NCBI GenBank assembly: GCA_947470515.1
Contig: CANITF010000004.1
Coordinates: 78,837-142,836 of the forward strand
Source: Flavobacteriales bacterium
Lineage (GTDB): Bacteria; Bacteroidota; Bacteroidia; Flavobacteriales_D; Crocinitomicaceae
Reading direction: 5' to 3'
Length of the DNA stretch: 64,000 bases
Positions within the stretch are counted from its first letter, which is position 1. Each line of letters opens with the position of its first letter. This document shows, one piece after another, positions 28,505 to 37,788 of this stretch. Under the pieces are notes generated by a model that was not told where the DNA came from, did not search any database, and saw only the letters and a list, made by a program, of their open reading frames with translations. The position numbers and the translations under genes were made by a program.

Positions 28505-29848
28505 GTGGTAGGAACGAACAAACATATCGCCATTTTAGGTGCCGGAGAAAGCGGTGTCGGTGCTGCCATTCTAGCAAAAAAAATGGGGTGGAATGTGTTC
28601 GTTTCAGATTTTGGAAAAATCAAGGAGGACTTCAAAAATCAATTGAATGAAAAAGGATTTGAGTGGGAAGAAGAAAAACATTCAGAAGAGATAATTCTAA
28701 CAGCTGATTTGATTATTAAATCTCCTGGAATTCCAGAAAAAGCACCTCTAATCAAGAAATTGAGGGAAAAAGGCGTTCAAATTATTTCTGAGATTGAATT
28801 TGCAGGATATTATTCGAAAGCTAAAACAATTTGCATTACGGGAAGTAACGGGAAGACTACTACCAGCATGATGACTTTCCATATTTTGAAGAAAGCAGGG
28901 ATCAATGTTGGATTAGCAGGTAACGTTGGAACCAGTTATGCGAAACAAGTCGCTGAAAATGACTTTGACTGGTATGTTATAGAATTGAGTTCTTTTCAAT
29001 TGGATGACATGTTCAAATTCAAAGCTGATATCGCAATTCTTACCAATATTACTCCAGATCATTTGGATCGATATGACTATCAAATGCAAAACTATGTTGA
29101 TTCTAAATTTCGAATCATTCAAAATCAAACAAACAGTGATTATTTCATTTTTAACAATGATGATCCAATTATCAAAGTTGAACTTGCAAAACGCAAAATC
29201 AACGCAATTCAAGCGCCATTTTCTTTGAAAGAAGAGATTAAATACGGTGGCTTCGCAAACGAGCAACAACTAACAATAAATATAAACGAACAACTAATTA
29301 TGTCAATTCACGATTTAGCACTTAAAGGGAAACACAACACCCAAAATTCTTTGGCGTCAGGTATTGCGTCAAGAATCCTAGAAATTAGGAAAGACGTTGT
29401 AAGAGAAAGTCTAGAGGATTTTACAAATGTAGAACACCGTCTAGAATTTGTCGCAAAAGTTAATGGAATAGAATTCATTAATGATTCAAAAGCAACAAAC
29501 GTAAACTCAACATGGTTTGCCTTGGAAAGCATGGAACATCCAACAGTTTGGATCGTTGGTGGTGTGGATAAAGGAAACGATTATTCTGAGTTAATGCAAT
29601 TGGTAAAAGACAAAGTGAAGTCGATCATTTGCCTTGGTGTGGATAATCAAAAATTGATTGAAGCATTTACAGGAGTTGTAGAAACGATTGTGGAAGCACG
29701 TTCTGCAATGGAAGCTGTAGCTTATGGTTACCGTTTAGCAAAAAAAGACGAAACAGTTTTATTATCTCCAGCGTGTGCTAGTTTCGATTTATTTGAAAAC
29801 TATGAAGACAGAGGAAATAAATTCAAAGAAGCAGTTCGATCATTATAA
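28505..29848 (+). CDS. murD: UDP-N-acetylmuramoyl-L-alanine--D-glutamate ligase
   Basis: Adds D-glutamate to UDP-MurNAc-L-Ala. It has a Rossmann-like N-domain (HIAILGAGESGVGAAILAKK), the P-loop CITGSNGKTTTSMM (about residues 110-124), NITPDHLDRY in the central domain, and a C-domain with INDSKATN, TVWIVGGVDKG and LLSPACASFDLFENY. It begins with GTG at 28505, three bases after the mraY stop; no in-frame ATG fits. The 447 residues are normal. The following unassigned gene starts nine bases after the stop. Confidence 0.97.
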   Translation: MVGTNKHIAILGAGESGVGAAILAKKMGWNVFVSDFGKIKEDFKNQLNEKGFEWEEEKHSEEIILTADLIIKSPGIPEKAPLIKKLREKGVQIISEIEFAGYYSKAKTICITGSNGKTTTSMMTFHILKKAGINVGLAGNVGTSYAKQVAENDFDWYVIELSSFQLDDMFKFKADIAILTNITPDHLDRYDYQMQNYVDSKFRIIQNQTNSDYFIFNNDDPIIKVELAKRKINAIQAPFSLKEEIKYGGFANEQQLTININEQLIMSIHDLALKGKHNTQNSLASGIASRILEIRKDVVRESLEDFTNVEHRLEFVAKVNGIEFINDSKATNVNSTWFALESMEHPTVWIVGGVDKGNDYSELMQLVKDKVKSIICLGVDNQKLIEAFTGVVETIVEARSAMEAVAYGYRLAKKDETVLLSPACASFDLFENYEDRGNKFKEAVRSL

Positions 29849-29857
29849 TTAAAAACC

Positions 29858-30331
29858 ATGAACGAGAAATTGAATATTAAAGTAGAAGACCGATTGCTTG
29901 AAGCAAGAAAGGAAGGCTTGCGTCAATTTCACGAAACTTCTATGCGTCCACATGGAAAATTATGGGGAATGGATGTCTTCTCATGGAGCAATCCGAATGC
30001 TGGTTTAATTTCAAATACCTTGCATTCGTTTCCTTTTCCTGTTATTTGGATTGGAAATGGTTCGACAATTATCGATGCAATTAATGAAGAAGAAGATGTT
30101 TTAGCCAACCTTCATTCAATTATTGCTTACGATTTTAACGTTTTCAACTTAAAGGATGAATGGTTGACTCAAATTAAAAATTGTGCGGGTACAGAGACAG
30201 TTGAGCAAACATTCGAATTTCTTAAAATGTTCAAAGCACCGCAAACTGTTTTGATGTTCACTTCCTCAGGAGAGAAACAATTAGAAAACATGAAAATTTT
30301 TGATGATTATTTAAAACTTGTTCAACTTTAA
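29858..30331 (+). CDS. Unassigned dcw-cluster protein; C-terminal half resembles a Mur-ligase domain 3
   Basis: I do not recognise a named family. The 157-residue protein has no signal peptide or membrane segment, so it is likely cytoplasmic. Its last ~100 residues can be aligned by eye with the C-terminal domain of the preceding MurD: FPVIWIGNG with PTVWIVGG, NLHSIIAYDFN with KVKSIICLGVDN, GTETVEQTFEFL with VVETIVEARSAM, QTVLMFTSSG with ETVLLSPACA, then a final helix ending before the C-terminus. The N-terminal 50 residues (KEGLRQFHETSM, GKLWGMDVFSWS) have no counterpart in MurD. It starts nine bases after murD and overlaps ftsW by one base, so it belongs to the operon. A duplicated and repurposed Mur domain is one reading. 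Confidence 0.8.
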   Translation: MNEKLNIKVEDRLLEARKEGLRQFHETSMRPHGKLWGMDVFSWSNPNAGLISNTLHSFPFPVIWIGNGSTIIDAINEEEDVLANLHSIIAYDFNVFNLKDEWLTQIKNCAGTETVEQTFEFLKMFKAPQTVLMFTSSGEKQLENMKIFDDYLKLVQL

Positions 30332-31506
30332 TGAGAGAATATTTAAAATATTTGAAAGGGGACGGAGTGATTTGGATTATCACTTTGTTGATGCTTGCTT
30401 TTTCTTTGGTAACGGTCTATAGTTTCGTTCCAATTCTTGTGAAAATTGAAGGAGGAACACCTTTTAAATACCTTTTTAAACATTTTATTTATATCGCAAT
30501 TGGACTCGGGATTATGTATTGGATCCATAAAAAGGATTCTAAATATATCTGGCAATTGTCGAAGTTTAGTTTTTATGTGGCAGTTGGGTTGTTGCTGTTC
30601 ACCTTCTTTTTTGGTAAAGAAATGAATGGTGCAGGTCGGTGGATTCAAGTTCCATTTGTTGGATTAACATTCCAATCTTCCGATTTTGCCAAATTGGCAT
30701 TATTGATTTATGTTTCAAGATTATTAGTGCAAAAAAAGGATCAGTTGAAGAGTTGGAAAGATGGCTTTTGGCCAGTTATCCTGCCTGTTATTGTTATTTG
30801 TGGATTGATTGTTAAGGATAATTTCTCTACAGCTGGAATCTTATTTGCTATAAGTCTTTCTTTACTTTTTTTAGGGAAAGTGCCCATATCAAAAATCTTA
30901 TTGACGATTTCTAGTGGTATTGTTTTAATGGGATTAGTAGTTGGATTGCACCTTGCTGCACCAGCATTGAATTTGTTACCCCGTTATTCAACATGGGAAA
31001 ATAGAATCATGAATCGAATGGATAACGATGATGATAATGTTCTAGCAAATGCACAAGCAATGAATGCCGAATTAGGAATTTATCACGGTTCAATTTTCGG
31101 TCAAGGTGTAGGTGATGGAAAACTAAAGGAATACACTCCTGAAGCGTACGCCGATTTTTATTACTCAAGTTTTGTCGAAGAATTCGGGCTAGTTGCCGCA
31201 ATTGTTTTAATGTTGCTCTACCTCATTTTATTGTATCGGATTATTAAAATCGGACTTCGTGCAGAAAGCATGTTCGAAACCTATACGTGCTTGAGTATTG
31301 GGATTTTGTTGTTAAGTCAAGCTTCTGTGAATATGTTAGTTTGTACTGGAATTTTTCCTGTAACAGGACAAAATATGCCGCTGTTAGCGATGGGTGGATC
31401 AGCCTTAATAATGACTTGTGTGGCTATTGGTATTGTTCAAAGTATCGCCTATAAACAGGATAAAGGAAATAAAGAAGAATCATCAAACGCATTCGTATCG
31501 GCATGA
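30331..31506 (+). CDS. ftsW: Septal peptidoglycan polymerase FtsW (SEDS family)
   Basis: Polymerises lipid II into septal glycan strands, acting with FtsI. About ten membrane helices are visible. SEDS marks include GAGRWIQVPFVGLTFQSSDFAKLAL (seen in two adjoining parts from about residue 97), the extracytoplasmic loop with QAMNAELGIYHGSIFGQG, and the final PVTGQNMPLLAMGGSA (about 344-359). The length of 391 is normal. It overlaps gene X by one base and murG by four. Confidence 0.96.
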   Translation: MREYLKYLKGDGVIWIITLLMLAFSLVTVYSFVPILVKIEGGTPFKYLFKHFIYIAIGLGIMYWIHKKDSKYIWQLSKFSFYVAVGLLLFTFFFGKEMNGAGRWIQVPFVGLTFQSSDFAKLALLIYVSRLLVQKKDQLKSWKDGFWPVILPVIVICGLIVKDNFSTAGILFAISLSLLFLGKVPISKILLTISSGIVLMGLVVGLHLAAPALNLLPRYSTWENRIMNRMDNDDDNVLANAQAMNAELGIYHGSIFGQGVGDGKLKEYTPEAYADFYYSSFVEEFGLVAAIVLMLLYLILLYRIIKIGLRAESMFETYTCLSIGILLLSQASVNMLVCTGIFPVTGQNMPLLAMGGSALIMTCVAIGIVQSIAYKQDKGNKEESSNAFVSA

Positions 31507-32606
31507 AATTAAAGCGTGTTATCATATCAGGAGGCGGAACTGGGGGACATATTTTCCCAGCGATCGCTATTGCGGATGAAATTAAAAAACGGAATCCATC
31601 GGTTGAAATATTATTTGTTGGTGCTGTTGGGAAAATGGAAATGGAAAAAGTGCCTGCCGCTGGTTACAAAATTGTGGGTTTAACAATCGTTGGATTTCAA
31701 CGACGAATTACTTTTTCAAATTTTTTACTTCCCTTTAAAATTATTAAGAGTCTATGGATGGCGAGAAGCATCCTTAAAAATTTCAACCCAGAAGTTGTAA
31801 TTGGTGTGGGAGGGTATGCTAGCGGACCAACATTAAAAGCAGCCACAATGTTGGGAATACCAACGTTGATTCAAGAACAAAATTCGTTTCCAGGTAAAAC
31901 AAATAAATTATTAGCTAAAAAAGTCACTGCCATTTGCACTGCGTATGATGGTTTAGATCGCTTTTTTCCAGCAGATAAAATTACGTTTACCGGAAATCCT
32001 GTTCGTTTTGAAATGGTTCATATTGAAGGAAAAAGACAAGAAGCGTTTGACTATTATAACTTAGATTCGAATAAGAAAACTATCTTAATTATTGGAGGAA
32101 GTTTAGGCGCAAGAACCTTAAACGAATCCTTAATGAATCACTACAAGTTAATTGTAGAAAAAGATGTTCAAGTATTATGGCAGTGCGGAAAATACTATTT
32201 CTCTAGTTTAAGCGAACAATTAGAAGGAAAGCATGATCCTAATATAAAATTAGTTCAATTCATCGATCGCATGGATTTAGCATATGCCTTAGCAGATATA
32301 ATTATTTCTAGAGCTGGAGCAATTTCTGTGTCTGAACTTTGTCTGATTAAAAAACCGACAATTCTTGTCCCTTCTCCCAACGTTTCAGAAGATCATCAAA
32401 CGAAAAACGCAATGGCATTGGTTTCTAAAAGTGCAGCAATGTTGGTTAAAGACAAAGAAGCTAAAGAGAATTTGATTCCGACTGCAATCGAGCTAATATC
32501 AAATGAAGAAGAGAAATCGAAACTCATAGAAGAAATCACAAAACTGGGCAGACCAGATGCGACTGAACATATCGTTGATGAAATAGAAAAAATTGCAAAG
32601 CATTAA
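31503..32606 (+). CDS. murG: UDP-GlcNAc--lipid I N-acetylglucosaminyltransferase
   Basis: Converts lipid I to lipid II on the cytoplasmic face of the membrane. The GT28 fold is marked by ISGGGTGGHIFPAIAIAD at residues 8-25, GVGGYASGPTLKAA (about 100), QEQNSFPGKTNK, GNPVR, GGSLGARTLNE and the second-domain sugar-nucleotide site SRAGAISVSEL (about 265-275). The 367 residues are typical. It overlaps ftsW by an ATGA junction and murC by one base. Confidence 0.97.
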   Translation: MKLKRVIISGGGTGGHIFPAIAIADEIKKRNPSVEILFVGAVGKMEMEKVPAAGYKIVGLTIVGFQRRITFSNFLLPFKIIKSLWMARSILKNFNPEVVIGVGGYASGPTLKAATMLGIPTLIQEQNSFPGKTNKLLAKKVTAICTAYDGLDRFFPADKITFTGNPVRFEMVHIEGKRQEAFDYYNLDSNKKTILIIGGSLGARTLNESLMNHYKLIVEKDVQVLWQCGKYYFSSLSEQLEGKHDPNIKLVQFIDRMDLAYALADIIISRAGAISVSELCLIKKPTILVPSPNVSEDHQTKNAMALVSKSAAMLVKDKEAKENLIPTAIELISNEEEKSKLIEEITKLGRPDATEHIVDEIEKIAKH

Positions 32607-33985
32607 TGGAGCGACTTAATTCCATACAATTATCACAATTCAAAAATGTCTATTTTATTGGAATAGGTGGAATTGGAATGTCTGCTTTGGCGAGATATTT
32701 TAATGCAATTGGTTTAGAAGTAGCAGGTTATGACAAAACAGCTACAACTTTAACAGAGGAATTAGAAAATGAAGGAATAAGAATCCATTTTGATGATATG
32801 GGGACGGGAATTCCTAGTCAATTCAAAGAAATCGAAACAACACTTGTTGTTTATACACCAGCAATTCCAAGAAATCACGGGGAATTAGGATTCTTTAAAG
32901 AACAGCAGGCGAACCTGTTTAAACGCTCTGAAGTTTTAGGATTAATAACGCGACAATCAAAAGGATTGGGTGTTGCGGGAACGCACGGAAAAACAACGAC
33001 AAGTTCAATGCTTGCGCACATTTTAAATGAATCAACTTTAAAATGTAATGCTTTTTTAGGTGGTATTGCAACGAATTTCAATTCGAATTTGTTGATCAAC
33101 AGAGAAAGTGATTATACTGTTATCGAAGCGGACGAATTTGATCGATCATTCTTAAAGTTGACCCCTTTTGCTTCGATTGTAACGTCAACGGATCCAGATC
33201 ATTTAGACATCTACGGGAGCGCAGCAGTTTTTTTAGAAGGTTTTCAAAAATACACTGAATTAATCAATGAAAAAGGTTGTTTGGTGAAGAAAGAAGGATT
33301 GGATGTTGCGTCAAAAGCAAAGACAATCACTTATGCAATTGATTCGGCAACAGCAGATTATTCTGGATTCAATTTGCAATTCAATGAAGGAAAATTTCTT
33401 GTTGATGTTAGAACTCCAAATGGAAAATTAAGCGAAGTTGAACTTGGAATTCCAGGAATTCATAATGCAGAAAATGCAATTGCGTGTATTGTGTTGACAC
33501 AATTTTTAGGACTTTCGGAAACCGAAATCAGATATGGATTAAAAACATTTAAAGGCGTTAAAAGGAGATTCGAATATCAAATAAAGACCGATAATTTGGT
33601 GTATATTGATGATTATGCGCACCATCCAACTGAAATAGAAGCATTGGTTTCATCCGTTCGACTTTTGTACCCAAATCAAAAAATTATAGGTGTTTTTCAA
33701 CCGCATTTATTTTCACGAACAAAAGATTTTTTCGAAGGTTTTGCAAATGAACTATCAAAGTTGGATGAAGTTATTTTGTTGCCAATTTATCCAGCTCGTG
33801 AAGAACCAATTGAAGGAGTAACGAGTGATGCTTTGTTGCAAAAAATTACGTGTATGGAGAAAAATGTCATGAGTCCGACAGTTGCAATTTCACACTTGAG
33901 TAAGGTTGAAAACGGCGTAATTCTAACTATCGGAGCTGGAGATATTGATCGTATTGTTGAACCGTTAAAAAAAGCACTTTTATGA
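32606..33985 (+). CDS. murC: UDP-N-acetylmuramate--L-alanine ligase
   Basis: Adds L-alanine to UDP-MurNAc, the first peptide step. It has the N-terminal dinucleotide-like fold YFIGIGGIGMSALARYF, the P-loop GVAGTHGKTTTSSM (about residues 121-134), EADEFDRSFL, TSTDPDHLDIYG, and a C-domain with DDYAHHPTEI and GVFQPHLFSRT. The 459 residues are the family length. It overlaps ftsQ by four bases (ATGA). Confidence 0.97.
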   Translation: MERLNSIQLSQFKNVYFIGIGGIGMSALARYFNAIGLEVAGYDKTATTLTEELENEGIRIHFDDMGTGIPSQFKEIETTLVVYTPAIPRNHGELGFFKEQQANLFKRSEVLGLITRQSKGLGVAGTHGKTTTSSMLAHILNESTLKCNAFLGGIATNFNSNLLINRESDYTVIEADEFDRSFLKLTPFASIVTSTDPDHLDIYGSAAVFLEGFQKYTELINEKGCLVKKEGLDVASKAKTITYAIDSATADYSGFNLQFNEGKFLVDVRTPNGKLSEVELGIPGIHNAENAIACIVLTQFLGLSETEIRYGLKTFKGVKRRFEYQIKTDNLVYIDDYAHHPTEIEALVSSVRLLYPNQKIIGVFQPHLFSRTKDFFEGFANELSKLDEVILLPIYPAREEPIEGVTSDALLQKITCMEKNVMSPTVAISHLSKVENGVILTIGAGDIDRIVEPLKKALL

Positions 33986-34797
33986 GGGTTTGGATCAAAA
34001 GAAGTCTTTGGATACTATTTGGAATAGGTGTACTTGTTCTCTTGTTTATGGTTCAAAATTCACAGAGTGAAACCGTCTTAAGTAAACCAGAAATTGTCAT
34101 TCACGTAAAAGGCGAAAGTGCTTTTCTGACTGAAGATGAATTGTATGTGCGTTTAAAAAGAAAAGGATTTATTTTTAATGGACAAGCCCACCAAGATTTA
34201 AAAATTGCAGCTATTGAGAAGTATATAAAATCAATGTCTGAAGTAAAAGATGTGCGCGTTTATACAAAAATTGGAAGCTCCTGGAAAATAGATGTGGATG
34301 TTCGAAAACCGATAGCGAGAGTTTTCAACAAATACGATGAAAATTTTTACCTAGATGAAGATGGTTTTATAATGAAATCATCTAACCTACATACCGCTCG
34401 TGTTGTGGTTGTTACAGGGTATATTAAAGATCGAATAAACTCTATTTCCGTCGATAAAATTATCAACAACGATACCTTGAAAAGTATTCGAAAAATAGAT
34501 GATGTGTATCGTATTTCCAATTATGTTTGTAACGATCCATTGATGCGGGCTCTAATAGGCCAAATTCATTTAAAAAAGAACGGTGATTTTGTACTGATAC
34601 CGCTGGTTGGTGGTCAAAAAATTATTTTCGGATCAGCTTTCACTGATGAAGAAGTTAGAGAGAAGTTTAAGAAATTGAAGATATTTTACAAGGAAGCAAT
34701 TCCTTACGAAGGTTGGGATAAGTACGAAGAAATTAGTTTGAAGTACAAAAAACAAATCGTTTGTAAGACTGTTGAGGGGTATATTGAAGAAAAATAA
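33982..34797 (+). CDS. ftsQ: Cell division protein FtsQ
   Basis: Bitopic division protein. It has a short cytoplasmic tail, one membrane segment (LWILFGIGVLVLLFMV, about residues 9-24), and then a POTRA/FtsQ-type extracytoplasmic domain including SEVKDVRVYTKIG and VDVRKPIARVFN. Sequence conservation is modest, as is usual for FtsQ, and the assignment is carried by position between murC and ftsA plus topology. The 271 residues are normal. Confidence 0.9.
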   Translation: MRVWIKRSLWILFGIGVLVLLFMVQNSQSETVLSKPEIVIHVKGESAFLTEDELYVRLKRKGFIFNGQAHQDLKIAAIEKYIKSMSEVKDVRVYTKIGSSWKIDVDVRKPIARVFNKYDENFYLDEDGFIMKSSNLHTARVVVVTGYIKDRINSISVDKIINNDTLKSIRKIDDVYRISNYVCNDPLMRALIGQIHLKKNGDFVLIPLVGGQKIIFGSAFTDEEVREKFKKLKIFYKEAIPYEGWDKYEEISLKYKKQIVCKTVEGYIEEK

Positions 34798-34805
34798 AAA
34801 AGAAT

Positions 34806-36089
34806 ATGGCAGAGATTATTGTTGGACTTGATATTGGAACTACGAAGATTGCTTGTTTCGTTGGTAAGAAAAACGAACATGGTAAAATTGAAATTCTATC
34901 TATGGGGAAAAGCGAATCCCTTGGTGTGATGCGTGGAATGGTTTCGAATATTGAGAAAACAGTTCAATCAATAAAACTTGCAGTTGATGAAGCACAACAA
35001 CGTGTTGAAGGTGAATTAACCATTCGTGTCGTGAATGTTGGAATTGCTGGTCAGCATATTAAAAGTTTACAACACCGTGGAATTCATACACGTGACCAAG
35101 TTGATAGCGAAATTTCACAAAAAGATATTAATGCACTTGTCGAGGACATGTATAAGTTGGTAATGCAGCCAGGGGAAGCAATCATCACTGTTCTGCCGCA
35201 AGAATACATTATTGATAATGAACAAGGCATCAAAGATCCTATCGGAATGTTGGGACGACGCCTTGAAGCTAATTTTCACATAATCACTGGTCAAGTCGGT
35301 GCATCGCTAAATATTAGTAAATGCGTTGAAAAAGCTGGATTAGAAGTTAAAGAAATTATTTTGGAACCAATCGCTTCAGCTGATGCTGTTCTATCTGATG
35401 AAGAAAAAGAAGCAGGAGTAGTTTTGGTTGATATAGGTGGTGGAACGACAGATATTGCAATTTTCCACGAAGGAATTATTCGTCATACGGCTGTGATTCC
35501 ATTTGGTGGAAATGTGATTACTGAAGATATCAAAGAGGGCTGTACAATCATGAAGCGTCAAGCTGAAATGTTGAAAATGAAATTTGGATCAGCATTGGCT
35601 TCAGAAAGTCAGGAAAACGAAGTTGTTTGTATTCCTGGATTGAGAGGTCGTGAACCGAAAGAAATTACGATTCGAAATTTGGCAAGTATCATTCAAGCAA
35701 GAATGGAAGAAATTGTGGACTTAATTCATTATGAAATTTTGAATTCAGGTTACAGCAAAAAACTGATTGGTGGAATTGTTGTTACTGGAGGAGGGTCTCA
35801 GCTGAAACACATCACGCAATTATTTGAATATATTACTGGAATGGATACTAGAATTGGATATCCAACAGAACATTTAGCAAACAATAATCACATTGAAAAC
35901 TTGACAAGTCCTATGTATTCAACAGGAATTGGTCTGGTTTTAAAAGGATTCGAAGCATTAGAGAAGAAAGGTGTGACTGCCGAAGCTGCTAGTTCAGGAG
36001 CGGTTAAAACACATTCTGTTAAAAACAGAGGTTCATTTTTCGATAATATCGTTAAAAAGAGTCAAGGCTGGTTTAACGAAGAGGAATAA
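34806..36089 (+). CDS. ftsA: Cell division protein FtsA
   Basis: Actin-like ATPase that ties FtsZ filaments to the membrane. It opens with the phosphate-1 motif VGLDIGTTKIACFVG; phosphate-2 is VVLVDIGGGTTDIAIF (about residues 205-220), and the adenosine motif is GGIVVTGGGSQL (about 322-333). The C-terminal end SFFDNIVKKSQGWFNEEE is an amphipathic membrane-targeting helix. The length of 427 is typical. ftsZ follows after 34 bases. Confidence 0.97.
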   Translation: MAEIIVGLDIGTTKIACFVGKKNEHGKIEILSMGKSESLGVMRGMVSNIEKTVQSIKLAVDEAQQRVEGELTIRVVNVGIAGQHIKSLQHRGIHTRDQVDSEISQKDINALVEDMYKLVMQPGEAIITVLPQEYIIDNEQGIKDPIGMLGRRLEANFHIITGQVGASLNISKCVEKAGLEVKEIILEPIASADAVLSDEEKEAGVVLVDIGGGTTDIAIFHEGIIRHTAVIPFGGNVITEDIKEGCTIMKRQAEMLKMKFGSALASESQENEVVCIPGLRGREPKEITIRNLASIIQARMEEIVDLIHYEILNSGYSKKLIGGIVVTGGGSQLKHITQLFEYITGMDTRIGYPTEHLANNNHIENLTSPMYSTGIGLVLKGFEALEKKGVTAEAASSGAVKTHSVKNRGSFFDNIVKKSQGWFNEEE

Positions 36090-36123
36090 ATAAAAATTAG
36101 AATAACAACAAATAATAGAAATT

Positions 36124-37704
36124 ATGGAATTTGATTTACCGAAGGATACAAACTCAATTATCAAAGTAATTGGTGTTGGAGGAGGTGGAAGCAATGCTGT
36201 GAACCACATGTATAACCAAGGAATCATTGGGGTTGATTTTATCGTGTGTAATACCGATAAACAAGCTTTAGATATTTCACCGGTGCCTTACAAAATTCAA
36301 TTAGGGCCATCATTAACTGAAGGTCGTGGTGCAGGAGCTATTCCAGAAATCGGAATGAATGCAGCGATTGAAAATATCGAAGAAATTCGTGCATTATTGA
36401 GTAAAGACACTAAGATGGTTTTTGTTACTGCTGGATTAGGCGGTGGAACTGGAACGGGTGCTGCTCCAGTAATTGCGCAAGTAGCGAAGGAAATGGGTAT
36501 TTTAACAGTAGGTATTGTAACAGTTCCTTTCAATTTTGAAGGTCGCAAAAGAAGATTGCAAGCTGAAGAAGGTTTGGATAAAATGCGTCAAAACGTTGAT
36601 ACTTTATTGGTAATCAATAATGAGCGTTTAGGTGAAATGACTGGAAATCTTACAATAAGTAATGCTTTTTCTCAAGCTGATGATGTTTTAACAACAGCTG
36701 CAAAAGGTATTGCTGAAGTAATTGCTGTAACAGGAGCTATCAACGTGGATTTCAATGATGTTCGCACTGTTATGAAAGACAGTGGTGTTGCAATTATGGG
36801 TAGCGCTGCAGTTGAAGGTGAAAACCGTGCAACATTAGCGGTTCAAGGAGCATTGAATTCTCCATTATTGAATGATAACGATATCAGCGGTGCTCAATAT
36901 GTGTTGTTGAACATTACATATGGTGATAAAGAAGTGTTGATGAACGAAATTACTGAAATAACTGACTTCATTCAAGATGAAGCTGGCGCAACGGCTGATG
37001 TGATTTGGGGACATGGATATGATGCAACTTTAGGTGATAAATTAAGTGTAACATTGATTGCTACTGGTTTTAAATCAAACCCTATTACAGGATTTGAAAA
37101 GGCTCAGGAAAGAAAAGTAAGTACTCTAGAAGATGAGCCAAAGAATGAAATTAAGGCACCTCTTTCTTCTCCAACGCAAGTAAACACATTTAGTAAAGCA
37201 GTTGAAGTGAAAGCAGTTGAAGAACCATTCTTGAAAGATGAGCCAACTTCGGAAACCCCTTCTATGGAAATTAAAACAGAATTTACTTCAAGTATTTCCT
37301 CTGAAAAGACTGTAGAGGCGAATGAAATGAAGTTTGATTGGGATGTCGAAACATCAAATACAATTGATTCTAATAAAGAAGATGTTGTTCGTTTTATGTT
37401 AGAAGATGACACGGAACAAAAAGTAAGTTTAGATAATGTTATTTCTAGAACAATCCTTTCTCCTGAAGATCAACAAAGAAGAACACAAGATCGTTTGTCA
37501 AAAATTCAAGAATATACTGCAAAATTGAAAAAAGCAGACGGTATTGCAGAATTTGAAAATGAACCTGCTTATGTTAGAAGAAACATCCAATTAGCAAGTT
37601 CAACACCAAGTACCGACGAGCAATTTAGTCGTTTTGGATTGTCTGAAGATGAGAATGGAACTACATTAAGAAGTAACAATTTCTTGCACGATAACGTTGA
37701 TTAA
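36124..37704 (+). CDS. ftsZ: Cell division protein FtsZ
   Basis: Tubulin-like GTPase that forms the division ring. Motifs: IGVGGGGSNAVNHM (about residues 17-30), the signature GLGGGTGTGAAPV (about 102-114) and the T7 loop NVDFNDVRTVM (about 206). The globular part ends near residue 325. A long variable linker, rich in Glu, Lys and Ser, then runs to the C-terminus. At 526 residues it is well above the E. coli length because of this linker, which is usual for Bacteroidota. It is the last classical dcw gene. Confidence 0.98.
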   Translation: MEFDLPKDTNSIIKVIGVGGGGSNAVNHMYNQGIIGVDFIVCNTDKQALDISPVPYKIQLGPSLTEGRGAGAIPEIGMNAAIENIEEIRALLSKDTKMVFVTAGLGGGTGTGAAPVIAQVAKEMGILTVGIVTVPFNFEGRKRRLQAEEGLDKMRQNVDTLLVINNERLGEMTGNLTISNAFSQADDVLTTAAKGIAEVIAVTGAINVDFNDVRTVMKDSGVAIMGSAAVEGENRATLAVQGALNSPLLNDNDISGAQYVLLNITYGDKEVLMNEITEITDFIQDEAGATADVIWGHGYDATLGDKLSVTLIATGFKSNPITGFEKAQERKVSTLEDEPKNEIKAPLSSPTQVNTFSKAVEVKAVEEPFLKDEPTSETPSMEIKTEFTSSISSEKTVEANEMKFDWDVETSNTIDSNKEDVVRFMLEDDTEQKVSLDNVISRTILSPEDQQRRTQDRLSKIQEYTAKLKKADGIAEFENEPAYVRRNIQLASSTPSTDEQFSRFGLSEDENGTTLRSNNFLHDNVD

Positions 37705-37722
37705 TTAGATATTAGGACATTA

Positions 37723-37782
37723 AGATTTCAGGATTCTAAGATTTAGAGTCCAGATATCTTAAATCTTAGAATCTTAAAGTCT
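37723..37782. repeat. Long imperfect inverted repeat between ftsZ and yqeY
   Basis: GATTCTAAGATTTA (37732-37745) and TAAATCTTAGAATC (37760-37773) are a perfect 14-bp inverted repeat with a 14-base loop. Pairing continues outward with one mismatch and two G-T pairs to about 37723/37782. There is no T-run directly after it, so it is not a standard terminator. It may be a palindromic repeat or an mRNA-stability hairpin. Confidence 0.75.
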
Positions 37783-37788
37783 AAAAAA

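Noticed and set aside
29858..30331. Gene X as a pseudogene remnant of a duplicated murD
   Set aside because: The frame is intact for 157 codons, the junctions with murD and ftsW are tight and coupled, and the N-terminal third is not decayed MurD sequence.
37723..37782. The ftsZ-yqeY hairpin as a rho-independent terminator
   Set aside because: The stem is AT-rich and no T-run directly follows it; a strong terminator is present after yqeY instead.
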